Shown here one piece after another: positions 1-8,998 of a stretch of 64,000 nt of DNA. The position numbers and the translations under genes are program-made. Where the stretch lies: NCBI GenBank assembly GCA_900769615.1, contig CAAGHH010000018.1, forward strand, positions 1-64,000, in the 5' to 3' direction. The stretch is from Selenomonadales bacterium. GTDB taxonomy: Bacteria; Bacillota; Negativicutes; Selenomonadales; Selenomonadaceae. Each line of letters starts with the position of its first letter. Positions within the stretch are counted from its first letter, which is position 1. The notes beneath the pieces were generated by a model. The model ran no database searches. It was not told where the DNA came from and was given only the letters and a program-made list of their open reading frames with translations.

Positions 1-153
1 AAAAAAGGGCTTGAACAGGGACTGGAAAAAGGCGAATCACGTATGATAAAGCTAATACATAGCCTAATGCAAGATGGTAAAAATGACTTAATTGCTGAGG
101 TAATCGCTAATCAAACTCTCAGAAATGAATACTATAACAAATATGGTATATAA
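1..153 (+). CDS. C-terminal end of Rpn-family nuclease/transposase-like protein (partial)
   Basis: Frame 1 is open from the window edge to TAA at 151-153, giving the last 50 residues of a protein. It begins with a Gly-Leu-Glu-rich repeat (GLEQGLEKGE), then a short helical tail ending NEYYNKYGI. Charged GLEKG repeats followed by such a tail are typical of Rpn-type (PD-(D/E)XK) recombination-promoting nucleases, often annotated as putative transposases. The catalytic domain lies outside the window, so the family call rests only on the tail. Confidence 0.55.
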   Translation, partial: KKGLEQGLEKGESRMIKLIHSLMQDGKNDLIAEVIANQTLRNEYYNKYGI

Positions 154-171
154 TAATTAATTGGTCATTTG

Positions 172-785
172 TAAAATTAACTTGAACAGTTAATCAAAAA
201 TAAAAATCCATAGTGACTATCCGTGTTAAAATGGTTTTGCAACAAATCACAAACAAGGATTAATCACTATGGATAACCCCCATATTTAGCACAATCGAGG
301 ATTTACGTAAATCTGGCAGCCACCTTTCATTGGAAGAACGTGGTATAACTGTGATCCGTTCATCTAATGGATGGCTGAAAATCTTCGAAAGAATCGTTAG
401 TCACTGGATGCCTGTATTAGCTATGCCAAACAAAACCAGCTATTCACACCGAAGCACAAATTCCATGCACCAAGACGCTCTACAACATGCTATGAGTTAA
501 CAATCTTCCGCTGTCAAGAGGTACCGCGTAACTTAAGACATAAGCTTCATCGCAAATTGGTGCACAATAATAAGCGGATAAAAGATCGCTACATTGATGA
601 ACGTCCTGACATAGTCAATGACGGTACGGGGATTGATTACAGAAAAGTGGAAACTGTATAATCGGCTAGCGCGTAATCTGATGATGATATCCTAAATATA
701 GCAGATACGCTGAGCTATTTGATGCATTCTCGATAAAATCTATGCTATTGATAGAATTTTTGGATTAAGTTTGTTCAAATTTAAC
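172..785 (+). mobile_element. Decayed IS30-family insertion sequence
   Basis: The edges carry imperfect inverted repeats: left TTGAACAG-TTAATC-AAAAAT near 182-200, and right, read in reverse complement, TTGAACAAACTTAATCCAAAAA near 757-778. Between them lie broken pieces of an IS30-type transposase (separate entry). The length of about 0.6 kb is shorter than a usual IS30 element (about 1-1.2 kb), implying loss of the 3' half of the transposase. I did not find a convincing target-site duplication. Confidence 0.55.
269..660 (+). pseudogene. IS30 transposase remnant
   Basis: One frame gives SHLSLEERG (about 318-345), the usual start of the IS30 helix-turn-helix region. A second frame from about 370, interrupted by a stop, gives a Lys/Arg-rich stretch and then IDERPDIVND followed by YRKVETV and a stop at 658-660. 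This resembles the IS30 block RPxxVxxRxxIGDWExDTV that opens the DDE catalytic domain. The first catalytic Asp is replaced and the rest of the domain is missing. Frameshifts and stops make it non-functional. Confidence 0.55.
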
Positions 786-803
786 TTGAAATTTTCGTTT
801 TTA

Positions 804-1478
804 TTATAATATAAAAAAATCCTCAATGATCCTAGTATTGTCATGTTTCTTAATTATTAACTTACCATCATAATCATTATATGCCAAGTGTCTATTTGGT
901 AAAAACTTATTGTGTAATACAGTATTTACACCAACAGTGCACCAATCACCTATGCTACTATTTCCTATAATTTTTGCACCTGCACTCAAATAAGCCCCTG
1001 TACCAATATTTAGGATATATTTACCATCTGCATCTCTAATTGTATTAACGGTTACATTTTGCAATACCACCAAATAGTTAGAATAATTAGCATTTCCAAG
1101 AACTGTTCCCACTGGATGACCAAGAAGGAAAATATCTGGAAGATTATTCTTATACGAGCACCACATACCTGATAATGCTCTATTCAAAAGTACAAGTTTA
1201 TCTGCGAATATTTTACAACTTCCTTCATTTTGCCAAATCGAATTAGCATAATAATATAGAAAAGTACTATATTGATCCATATGCAGATGATAAAATTGCA
1301 CCTCTCCATTTTTTTGATAATCCTTGAGCGATATATGTTTAAAACAGTATTCTACTCTTTCTAGTGCTAAATCAAAAGCTCTTCGATCTCCCTTTACCTT
1401 GAATTTGTCAGGAAAATACATTTCTACTTGTCCATTTACGTATTCATAAAGTTCTTGAGTTGATAAAGATAAAATCAC
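804..1478 (-). CDS. Hexapeptide-repeat (left-handed beta-helix) acyltransferase
   Basis: A 224-residue protein. The C-terminal half (about 115-195) shows imperfect hexapeptide repeats around LGNANYSNYLVV, LNIGTGAYLSAGAKIIG and SSIGDWCTVGVNTVL, the turn pattern of the serine-acetyltransferase/PglD/NeuD-like beta-helix. The N-terminal half is helical and unassigned. Such enzymes acetylate amino sugars or serine. Its place at the distal end of the minus-strand sugar island suggests O- or N-acylation of a glycan, but the acceptor cannot be read from sequence. It is separated from the next gene upstream by 120 bases. Confidence 0.6.
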   Translation of the reverse strand: MILSLSTQELYEYVNGQVEMYFPDKFKVKGDRRAFDLALERVEYCFKHISLKDYQKNGEVQFYHLHMDQYSTFLYYYANSIWQNEGSCKIFADKLVLLNRALSGMWCSYKNNLPDIFLLGHPVGTVLGNANYSNYLVVLQNVTVNTIRDADGKYILNIGTGAYLSAGAKIIGNSSIGDWCTVGVNTVLHNKFLPNRHLAYNDYDGKLIIKKHDNTRIIEDFFIL

Positions 1479-1598
1479 TATGTTAGCTCTCCCTCAGATA
1501 ATATATTATATAAAACTTATTTTTAATATGCCCAATTTTCAAACAAGACTTACATACTCCAAAACAATTTATCAAACAGATTAAATTTAAAATGTTTA

Positions 1599-2609
1599 TT
1601 ATTTGACAAAAATTGTAAATCTACGATTTGTTATGTAGTCATCCTTAATATTATCCTCCCTGATTTTTTTTAATCCTACTCGCTCAAACTCCATGCAATA
1701 ATCAACATACTTTACATCACTCTCCAAAGTCTGAGATTCAAAGAAAAATATGCCATTATTATTTAGCATCTGATAAATATCCTTTGCATATTCCTCTGGT
1801 GTTGTGCCAATCCATATATGTATTGCAAAGGAAAAAATAACATCGAATTTTCTACGATTGACAATTTTCCAATGATTATAATCATCACAAACAAAATCTA
1901 CATTATCTATTTTTAATATATCTTTGGCTAAATGTGCAATCTCCACAAGCTTTTCATTGTATTCAACTCCCAAAACTGAATTAACTTTAGAAGAAATTTC
2001 CATATCAATAAAGCCATCATTTGCACCTATGTCTAAAACATCGACGTTCTTAGAAAGATACCGTTTTAAATCGTATTTTTCTATACGAATATCTGTAGGC
2101 CGTTCTCCTTCAAGCTTAATTCTAGGGAAACTCTGATAAAATTTACTTTCCCCGAAGGCTTGAGAATTTTCACCATACAAATCCAACAATTTATTTCTAC
2201 AGGATAATTCGCTCTCTGTTAATATTTCTTCATAACAATCCCCACTCATATTAATTTCTGCATTAAAATTACCTTCACTACTCAATTCAAGCATGTAAAA
2301 TTGATGTGCATCTATACTTTTGGATCCAAACTTCTCTAGCAATTCAAACACTTCCGGATGATATACCCTATTAACAGTTACCAAAAACGGAATGGTCAAA
2401 TCTAAATTCTCGCTAATGACCCACACTTTTTTTGGTTTATCCTGCTTGCAAAACTTATCTTCTGAAACAACAAATCCCAAAATTCTTTCATCGTTTCCGT
2501 CATATGCTTTTATTAGCTCATATAATCTATCAGCTACTTTCCCTGTGCCAAAAATATATACCTTATTGCAGTTATCCATCACCCTTGAAAACTTTTCACG
2601 TAAAGTCAT
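1599..2609 (-). CDS. SAM-dependent methyltransferase with N-terminal nucleotide-binding-like domain
   Basis: The preferred start is the ATG at 2609, preceded by GGGGG eight bases upstream; an in-frame ATG at 2624 has no such site. Residues about 10-100 form a Rossmann-like domain opening VYIFGTGKVADRLYEL, like the N-terminal domains of PglD-type sugar enzymes. Residues about 185-320 are a class I methyltransferase: motif I VLDIGANDGFID, acidic motif GVEYNEKL, and VDFVCDDY. The start overlaps the end of the gene upstream by 14 bases, so the two are probably translationally coupled. It may methylate a sugar or a lipid-linked intermediate; the substrate is unknown. Confidence 0.65.
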   Translation of the reverse strand: MTLREKFSRVMDNCNKVYIFGTGKVADRLYELIKAYDGNDERILGFVVSEDKFCKQDKPKKVWVISENLDLTIPFLVTVNRVYHPEVFELLEKFGSKSIDAHQFYMLELSSEGNFNAEINMSGDCYEEILTESELSCRNKLLDLYGENSQAFGESKFYQSFPRIKLEGERPTDIRIEKYDLKRYLSKNVDVLDIGANDGFIDMEISSKVNSVLGVEYNEKLVEIAHLAKDILKIDNVDFVCDDYNHWKIVNRRKFDVIFSFAIHIWIGTTPEEYAKDIYQMLNNNGIFFFESQTLESDVKYVDYCMEFERVGLKKIREDNIKDDYITNRRFTIFVK

Positions 2610-3759
2610 TAATATCCCCCTCATTTATATGCACATAATATATACAATTATCAAACACATAACATGGCTTCATATGAAACAACTCGTTACTTCTGCTATA
2701 TATGTATATGTTTCCTATTACATCATCTCGGTTGCGTTTAAATATAATTTGCAAGTCAGCCTGCTTCATATGCTGCATATCATCAGTAACTAAAATATCA
2801 ATTTCATCACCTGATAATAGCTTCATGTATTTTGCTATTATAGAACTATTATCCACTGAAAAAATATTACAGGACGCAAAATCTGATGAAAAAAGAACTA
2901 TATCTGACAACAGTAAAAATAATTTATAATTTCTATGCTGCATAAATTCATTGAGCCATCGATAATTTACCTCACCATCGCGAACCCTAACTGGCAAAAA
3001 ATCCTTACCTAAATGAAAAGCTAAATTAGCTCTATGATGGCCATCCTTTAGATTAAAAACACCTGACTCACTAACCTCTACTGGACATGTCATTACATGA
3101 TAGTAGAGGGAATCATTATTCATTCTGCTTGAAAGCCCTTCGTATAAAATAATTCTGTCCCTTATAGTACTTTGTTTTTTTTTGCCATGTAAATCGAAAT
3201 TCTCCTGCAAATATTCCTTGGGAAGTTCTCTTCCTTCATATATATATCTATATAACTGATTATATGGTTCATACAATGAAATATGTTTATTTTGCCATTT
3301 CACATATTCATTATGAATATTCTTCTCCGTGAATATAAGTTCCATTGGGGCATATATAATATTATTTTTTTTCTCTCTATCTCTATTAATTAGATTTTCG
3401 TATCGTGGAATATCAATAACAAAATCTATACCTTCTTCATAAATTTTATTCCATAATTCAACCATTTTATATGCTTGCATATTGTATTTGCTAGATACCG
3501 GTAAAAAAATTATATAATGAAACCCCATTCTAAAAAGCATATCTGCTACAATTTCATGTTGCATAGCATTTTGCATGCATATATAAATACATACATTATC
3601 TTTATCATCTACAAACTCTAATTCCTGTGGATTTATAATATTAGCACCTTTTTTGCTTCTATCTACAAAAGCTGTTACTCTTACACCTGAATCTTTTAGT
3701 TTACTAAATACCACCTCTGACCTATAATTACAACCATATAAATAAATTCTTTTATTCAT
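2596..3759 (-). CDS. Unknown protein with PglD-like N-terminus and ParB-like DGHHR motif
   Basis: 387 residues; the family is not one I can name. The N-terminus (IYLYGCNYRSEVV, VTAFVDRSKKG) is a Rossmann-like domain resembling that of the downstream methyltransferase. The middle (about 215-260) contains LKDGHHRANLAFHLG followed by LPVRVRD, the pattern of the ParB/sulfiredoxin-like fold in which DGxHR binds a nucleotide phosphate. The C-terminal 120 residues are unassigned. It overlaps the methyltransferase gene and probably works with it. The ParB-like part could be a kinase- or CTP-binding-type domain on surface-glycan substrates; that is inference. Confidence 0.5.
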   Translation of the reverse strand: MNKRIYLYGCNYRSEVVFSKLKDSGVRVTAFVDRSKKGANIINPQELEFVDDKDNVCIYICMQNAMQHEIVADMLFRMGFHYIIFLPVSSKYNMQAYKMVELWNKIYEEGIDFVIDIPRYENLINRDREKKNNIIYAPMELIFTEKNIHNEYVKWQNKHISLYEPYNQLYRYIYEGRELPKEYLQENFDLHGKKKQSTIRDRIILYEGLSSRMNNDSLYYHVMTCPVEVSESGVFNLKDGHHRANLAFHLGKDFLPVRVRDGEVNYRWLNEFMQHRNYKLFLLLSDIVLFSSDFASCNIFSVDNSSIIAKYMKLLSGDEIDILVTDDMQHMKQADLQIIFKRNRDDVIGNIYIYSRSNELFHMKPCYVFDNCIYYVHINEGDINDFT

Positions 3760-3867
3760 AAAACACCTATATTTTATACTAACCTAAAATACCTATTCAA
3801 AGCTTTGTTCAATTCCCATTTCTCGCACATAATTATACGCACAACAAAACACTATTATCTATGAACC

Positions 3868-4209
3868 TCACAGTAACAACAGCACATCAGTATCATTGTT
3901 ATTACAATATTCTTCATTTACTAGTATATTATTAAATTCGCCTGTATTGAATTCTTCTATATTTGCTAAATAAGATAATGTGACCCCTTTATGATGCATG
4001 CCCATAAATTGTATCGCTACACCGCCTAATCTAATATTGATAAAACACATCCCTACATTACTATTATCACATATATTAAAATCTTTTTGTTTTTCATCGT
4101 AGATATATTCTGCATTCATAAACCTTGTCCTATCTACAATTGCAAATATTGGAGAAAATGATACTATTAAAAGTATCTTATTTAGAATTAAAATAACTAT
4201 CCTTTTCAT
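3868..4209 (-). CDS. Hypothetical protein following the broken ATP-grasp gene
   Basis: 113 residues, starting 7 bases after the ATP-grasp stop with a TAGGTGAT ribosome-binding site. The N-terminus is hydrophobic (KRIVILILNKILLIVSFSP), resembling a signal peptide or membrane anchor. The rest contains IRLGGVAIQFMGMHHKG and ends in an acidic-Asn stretch followed by VLLLL. I recognise no family. The tight coupling says it was expressed with the ATP-grasp protein, perhaps as partner or substrate. It could itself be a truncated remnant. Confidence 0.45.
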   Translation of the reverse strand: MKRIVILILNKILLIVSFSPIFAIVDRTRFMNAEYIYDEKQKDFNICDNSNVGMCFINIRLGGVAIQFMGMHHKGVTLSYLANIEEFNTGEFNNILVNEEYCNNNDTDVLLLL

Positions 4210-4216
4210 GTTAATA

Positions 4217-5121
4217 TCACCTAGTACCTGATAAATATTTTACTATATTTCCCGAAATATTTACTCCCAATATTTTTTCAAGCCATAACCACTGGCCATT
4301 AGGATTAAATTCTAAAAATAACCAATTGTCATCAGGATCGACAATAAAATCAAATGCCCCAAAAATTAGATTATTTTTTAAAATATTATGACATTGCAAT
4401 TCTATACTTTCTGGACATTCTATTTGCCAATATTCATTTTCTAAGACACTTATTCTCCAATCAACCTTATTAACAGATTTTATAGCTACTGCAAAACAAG
4501 AATTATCTATAATCGTTATTCTTACTTCATATTTCTTATTTATATATTTCTGTACATACACAGATGTAACGCATATATCACTGTCATATTTTTTTAGAAT
4601 AGCAGTAGTATGCAAATTGCATTTATTGGCAAACGTAACTTTACCAATGCTAATCGGCTTTATGATTGATTTTGCATTAAAAAAATTTTCAAGATCAGAA
4701 ATATTATTAGTAATGATACTACCAGGTAATTTGAAATTAAATTATTGAGCTACAATTAACTGAAATACCTTGTTTTCAGCCTTTCTGAGCAAATATGGTC
4801 TTGAAAGAACCCTGCCACCAAAACTATCTGCCAAACCATTTATAAATGCTACAATGTCCTTCTGTGCAACAAACGCATACTCTTGGCTATATTCATTTAT
4901 TTTCGGTAATAAAGGCTTTCTATAATAAATAGAATATACACTTTTATTAGTTATAGTACGATTATCTTCTGTTATCTGCCAACCATACTCATTTATTTTA
5001 AACCTGTATTTTCCAATAAAGTCCACGTTCAATCTAAAAAAGAAACATTTTTATACTTCTCTATTATATAATTAACAGTTTCATCAATTGAACTTGTTAT
5101 TATTAATATAACCTTATTCAT
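4217..5121 (-). pseudogene. ATP-grasp ligase (MvdC/MvdD/RimK-like), disrupted
   Basis: Read from ATG 5121 (GGGGC ribosome-binding site just upstream) this is a roughly 300-codon ATP-grasp gene with two lesions. A T-run (A-run 5036-5041 on the + strand) is one base short, so the frame MNKVILIITSSIDET...KNVSF is lost before RLNVDFIGKYRF resumes. An in-frame TAA at 4742-4744 then interrupts the reading between LIVAQ and FNFKLPGSII; the 126 bases on either side of it stay in one frame. The C-terminal part has the metal/ATP-binding signature FGAFDFIVDPDD...FLEFNPNGQWLWLE. The N-terminal INEYGWQI...SIYYRKP resembles maturases of graspetides. As it stands no full protein can be made. Confidence 0.75.
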
Positions 5122-5163
5122 ATATATGCCCCAATATAACTTTATAATAATATTATCCTGCTA

Positions 5164-5688
5164 TTAATATTTCATCTGTAAATATCCATAAAACAGTGAA
5201 TCACACCACTTGCCCTCAGTCCAATGTTTTTCTTTATGCACTCCTTCTAACTTAAAGCCTAATCTATCAAACATCACCTTTTTTGCTTCGTCAAAGCTGT
5301 AAATCTCTGACCATAACTTATGAAGATTCAGTTCTTCAAAACCGTATTTCATCATTATCTGAGCTGCTTCTATAGCATATTTTTCATCAATATACAAATC
5401 ATCCTTGCCAATATAAATGGAAAAATCTGCATTTCTGTTTATCCAATCTATATAACAAAGTCCACAGGCTCCCAGTAATTCTCCCGTATTTACATCCACT
5501 ATAGAAAACATCTCTGTACTTTTATCATTCAGCACTTTGCTGTCAAACCAATTTTTCTGATTGGTTTGACTTAGTTCTCTGTACTCACGAAAATATCTTC
5601 TATAATTAGGCTGATTTCTCCACAACAATAGCTGCGACAAATCACTTTCTTCAATGGCTCTCAGACCTACATATTTCCCTTTTAGCAT
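5164..5688 (-). CDS. GNAT N-acetyltransferase (PseH/RimJ-like)
   Basis: 174 residues with the GNAT/RimJ-RimL pattern: LRAIEESDLSQLLLWRN at the start, a central strand LLGACGLCYIDWINRNADF, and the tail VMFDRLGFKLEGVHKEKHW. Such enzymes in nonulosonate clusters acetylate the 4-amino group of the dideoxy-diamino sugar using acetyl-CoA in the cytoplasm (PseH, LegH). The start overlaps the stop of the NeuB-family gene by 7 bases, placing it in the same operon and pathway. The exact sugar is not known. Confidence 0.75.
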   Translation of the reverse strand: MLKGKYVGLRAIEESDLSQLLLWRNQPNYRRYFREYRELSQTNQKNWFDSKVLNDKSTEMFSIVDVNTGELLGACGLCYIDWINRNADFSIYIGKDDLYIDEKYAIEAAQIMMKYGFEELNLHKLWSEIYSFDEAKKVMFDRLGFKLEGVHKEKHWTEGKWCDSLFYGYLQMKY

Positions 5689-6776
5689 TGCTTATCTCCC
5701 ATATCCAAATTGGCAAGCATTAATGCAGCACCAGACTTTGCAGCTTCTTTCAATTTAACTCCTACTACATCTGACATCATATATGGTAAAACTGCACCTT
5801 CTGGCGCTGGGCGTAATGCTTCAACATCATCTATTGAAACAATCTGCCCTTTAGTCATATCATGCTTAAACCGCATACATCTTCTTTGCAAAATAACGGT
5901 TTCAGATTCATTTCCTTCAATTACTTTTTGACCATTTCCCATAGCCAATTCCAATTCACGGCTTCTATCAACCATCTCTCGCCAAGTGTGAGGATTCATA
6001 GAAAATGCGTGATCAGGTCCTACAAGGTTATTGTCAATTGTAAAATGCTTCTCTATAACTCTAGCTCCCAAAGCAATAGCTCCTAAAACAGTTGCATGTC
6101 CCGGGGTATGGTCCGATAAACCTAAAATCATATCCGGATAGTATGTAGAAAATGTTTTCAGCACATTTAAATTGATATACTTGAAGTTCTCCAAGCTGCC
6201 AGTATAATTTGTATTACACTGCATCAAGACAATATTTCTATTTATATTAATAATTGCCTCTACCGCTCTAGTAACATCATACATATCAGAAGCCCCTGTG
6301 GCCAACAACACAGGCTTGTTTTTTCCAGCAATCATTTGTATAAAATCTATCCATGTTATATCGCCAGAACCTATCTTGTATGCAGGAATATACTTATCCA
6401 ACTCATTTACAGCCTCAACATCATAGGGTGTAGTCATAAAGTCTATCTTAGCCTGCCTTGCCGTGTCAGCTAACTCCTGGCTCCAACTTCTATTACACTC
6501 ACATTCTCTATAAACGTCAAATACACTTTTCTTCCAAGCAGCCTGATGACCTGCCTGCTTGCCGAGATGCTTAAAACCATAGTCACTAACAATCTTATCT
6601 GCTAGAAAATGCTGAAATTTTACAGCATCTGCTCCAGATTCCTTGGCCTGCCAAATCAACTCCTTAGCCTTATTCAAATCTCCATCATGGTTAGAAGCTA
6701 TATCCGCAATAAAATACACAGGATCATTAATTGACACCACTTTAGATCCTATAGCAAATTCTGTATTGTATTTCAT
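5682..6776 (-). CDS. NeuB-family nonulosonate (sialic/pseudaminic-type) synthase
   Basis: 364 residues. The TIM barrel begins FIADIASNHDGDLNKAKEL and continues VKFQHF, KIGSGDITW, LMQCNTNYTG, GLSDHTPG and GARVIEKHFT, all hallmarks of NeuB/PseI/LegI enzymes, which condense phosphoenolpyruvate with a six-carbon amino sugar to form a nine-carbon 2-keto acid. The last 65 residues form the SAF (antifreeze-like) domain. Its ATG shares a base with the stop of the upstream reductase (TAATG). No CMP-sugar synthetase or UDP-sugar hydrolase is seen in the window, so the pathway is completed elsewhere or differs from the standard one. Confidence 0.85.
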   Translation of the reverse strand: MKYNTEFAIGSKVVSINDPVYFIADIASNHDGDLNKAKELIWQAKESGADAVKFQHFLADKIVSDYGFKHLGKQAGHQAAWKKSVFDVYRECECNRSWSQELADTARQAKIDFMTTPYDVEAVNELDKYIPAYKIGSGDITWIDFIQMIAGKNKPVLLATGASDMYDVTRAVEAIININRNIVLMQCNTNYTGSLENFKYINLNVLKTFSTYYPDMILGLSDHTPGHATVLGAIALGARVIEKHFTIDNNLVGPDHAFSMNPHTWREMVDRSRELELAMGNGQKVIEGNESETVILQRRCMRFKHDMTKGQIVSIDDVEALRPAPEGAVLPYMMSDVVGVKLKEAAKSGAALMLANLDMGDKQC

Positions 6777-7654
6777 TAGTATCCCATCCTTTTATAGTCT
6801 AAACCAATATCATAAATAACTTTTTCTAAATCTGGCATTTTATATCCAATGATATTTTCAATTTTATTTACATCCAATCCTAAGGAATCTGCTCGTGGTA
6901 TATCCAATATTTGATTTACCTTGCCTATCCTATATCTTGGTTTCTTACCTATAAGTCTCTTTGCCAATGCCAAAACAAATTCCATCTTATTCGAAACAGT
7001 TGAAGATGCTATATTCACAATTCCTTCCGGTCTTATATCCAACAAATCTTCCAATACCAAACACAGCTGATCTGTATATATTGATGACGTATAAAAATCA
7101 TCAAACAATGTCATTTTCTCATCTCTATTGAAAGCCTGAATACACCATTCCAAAAAGGTAGGTTTTAAAGGATTATTTCTATATCCTACTATATTTGTTC
7201 TAACAATCAAACTTTGAGAATAAAGTGCTACCAACTGTTCCCCCAAATACTTAGTCCGTGCATACTCATTTTTTAGAGTAATCTTATCATTCTCCAAATG
7301 CTTTTTATCCCGGTCATGACAATAGTAGTGATCAGTAGAAATATGAATAAGATAACATCCTAAATTATCACATAGTTCTGCTAACTTACCTGGTAATCTT
7401 GTATTCACAGAATATGCCATACCTGGATCCACTTCACACTGTGGCAGCCCTACGATTGCTGCCGCATTAATTAACACATCTGGTCGTATAGCATTTACAG
7501 ATTCGGTTAAATAGTTATCGTCCAAAAAATTGAACATATAGTCTGCGTTAGTTAATGCTGCCGTTACAACCGATATAGATTTGTCTCTCGACAGGATTTT
7601 AACTAGCGATTGACCTAGCATTCCCTGTGAACCTATAATCAATATTTTTTTCAT
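6776..7654 (-). CDS. RmlD-like NAD(P)-dependent sugar reductase (SDR)
   Basis: 292 residues of the extended SDR/RmlD type: N-terminal IIGSQGMLGQSLVKIL nucleotide-binding loop, PDVLINAAA, the HISTDHYY strand and the catalytic YARTK (Tyr-x3-Lys). RmlD enzymes reduce a 4-keto nucleotide sugar. Here it lies between the aminotransferase and the NeuB-family synthase with a TAATG junction, so it probably acts on an intermediate of the same sugar. It is not accompanied by rmlA, rmlB or rmlC, so dTDP-rhamnose synthesis is unlikely. Confidence 0.75.
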   Translation of the reverse strand: MKKILIIGSQGMLGQSLVKILSRDKSISVVTAALTNADYMFNFLDDNYLTESVNAIRPDVLINAAAIVGLPQCEVDPGMAYSVNTRLPGKLAELCDNLGCYLIHISTDHYYCHDRDKKHLENDKITLKNEYARTKYLGEQLVALYSQSLIVRTNIVGYRNNPLKPTFLEWCIQAFNRDEKMTLFDDFYTSSIYTDQLCLVLEDLLDIRPEGIVNIASSTVSNKMEFVLALAKRLIGKKPRYRIGKVNQILDIPRADSLGLDVNKIENIIGYKMPDLEKVIYDIGLDYKRMGY

Positions 7655-7716
7655 GTTATACGCCCTCAGATCTCAGTTTTATAAATCTTTTTTAATCATT
7701 TTTTATAATTTCATGA

Positions 7717-8925
7717 TTACTTTCCTAATAAATCCTCAAAATAATCAATTGTCATTTTAAGAACATCGGACTGTTCTATCATTTCCTGTTCATCATAATA
7801 ATTTGTCTTTAACTGGATTAAACTTTTCTGCAACAATTCTGCATTTGGGCAATAAACCTTGCTATAATCATAACCATCATATTCAGGTATATTTTCCCTG
7901 TTCAAGAAATTCTTATTTTTAAACATTGGCTCTTGATAAGCTAACTTCCAAGCTGCGTAATATCTATCTCCTCCAAGCTCTATATATTTCCTTCTAAAAT
8001 CATTCCATGATACTACATCTGTGTCTAATTTCATAACATACGTCCAATATGAATGAGTATTACCAGCCAATACCTTTTGTGGATGTAGCCAAGCACATCC
8101 TTCTACAGCCTTGTCATAATACTTTGCAGATAACTGACGCATTTTTACAAGTTCATCCATACGTTCCAACTGCCCCAAAGCAACAGCTGCACACAAATCA
8201 GCCATTCTATAATTCCACCCCAAAATCGCATGCCGTTCATAGTTAGGACTCTGAATATCGTCCTTAGTAATTCTCCCCTTAGAACTTGTTATTCCTGCAT
8301 ATCCCAACCCTGAGTATCTGCGCATTTTATCAGCCAAATCTGCATCATCGGTAATAACTATCCCCCCCTCACCAGCAGTCAAATGCTTGGAACTTTGAAA
8401 ACTATATGATGCTACATGGCCATAACTTCCAACGATTCTACCATTTTGCGTAGCACCATAACATTCGGCATTATCCTCTATAACTACCAAATTATATTTA
8501 TTTGCCAGTGTCATAATTTCCTTCATTTGAGGAGATAATCCATATAGCGAAACGGTAATTATCGCTTTGGTCTTAGCTGTAATCTTTTTTTCAATTTCCT
8601 CTGCAGTAATCAAAAATGTTTCTTTATCCACATCTGCAAAAACTGGAATAGCATTTGACATAAGCACTGCCATAGATGTACTACTCATTGTCAACGGAGG
8701 ACATATTACTTCATCGCCTATTTGTACACCTGCAGCTTCCAAAGCCATGTGAAGAGTTGCCGTACCATTTACCATAGCAACAGCATAATCTGCCCCAAAT
8801 CTCTTAGCAAAGGCTTTTTCAAATCTTGTTACCATTCCATAAGTTTTAGAGGAAGAAAATTCTGTATCCAAAACTTCTAAAACATAATTCTTTTCTTTAT
8901 CAGTTATCCTATTTATCTTTTTCAT
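7717..8925 (-). CDS. DegT/DnrJ/EryC1 PLP-dependent sugar aminotransferase
   Basis: 402 residues from ATG 8925, which has GGAG upstream; the TTG two codons earlier is less likely. Features of the family: NGTATLHMALEA substrate/PLP loop, ICPPLTMSSTSMA, IEDNAECYG, and the PLP lysine in FQSSKHLTAGEGG. These enzymes transaminate a keto-sugar nucleotide using glutamate. With the 4,6-dehydratase upstream it could form a 4-amino-4,6-dideoxy sugar as PseC/LegC do. It sits in the same minus-strand array, 62 bases from the reductase. Confidence 0.85.
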   Translation of the reverse strand: MKKINRITDKEKNYVLEVLDTEFSSSKTYGMVTRFEKAFAKRFGADYAVAMVNGTATLHMALEAAGVQIGDEVICPPLTMSSTSMAVLMSNAIPVFADVDKETFLITAEEIEKKITAKTKAIITVSLYGLSPQMKEIMTLANKYNLVVIEDNAECYGATQNGRIVGSYGHVASYSFQSSKHLTAGEGGIVITDDADLADKMRRYSGLGYAGITSSKGRITKDDIQSPNYERHAILGWNYRMADLCAAVALGQLERMDELVKMRQLSAKYYDKAVEGCAWLHPQKVLAGNTHSYWTYVMKLDTDVVSWNDFRRKYIELGGDRYYAAWKLAYQEPMFKNKNFLNRENIPEYDGYDYSKVYCPNAELLQKSLIQLKTNYYDEQEMIEQSDVLKMTIDYFEDLLGK

Positions 8926-8998
8926 AGCCAATCTCCGCGTATAATTAATTTTATAATTCTAAAAGACATTCCTGCTATATCTATAATACAGGAATACT

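Noticed and set aside
2624..2624. ATG 2624 as start of the methyltransferase gene
   Set aside because: The ATG at 2609 has a strong GGGGG site at proper distance, while 2624 has none.
4742..5032. Separate small gene for the N-terminal part of the ATP-grasp protein
   Set aside because: The frame continues exactly through the TAA into the C-terminal part and the true N-terminus lies upstream in another frame, so it is one broken gene.
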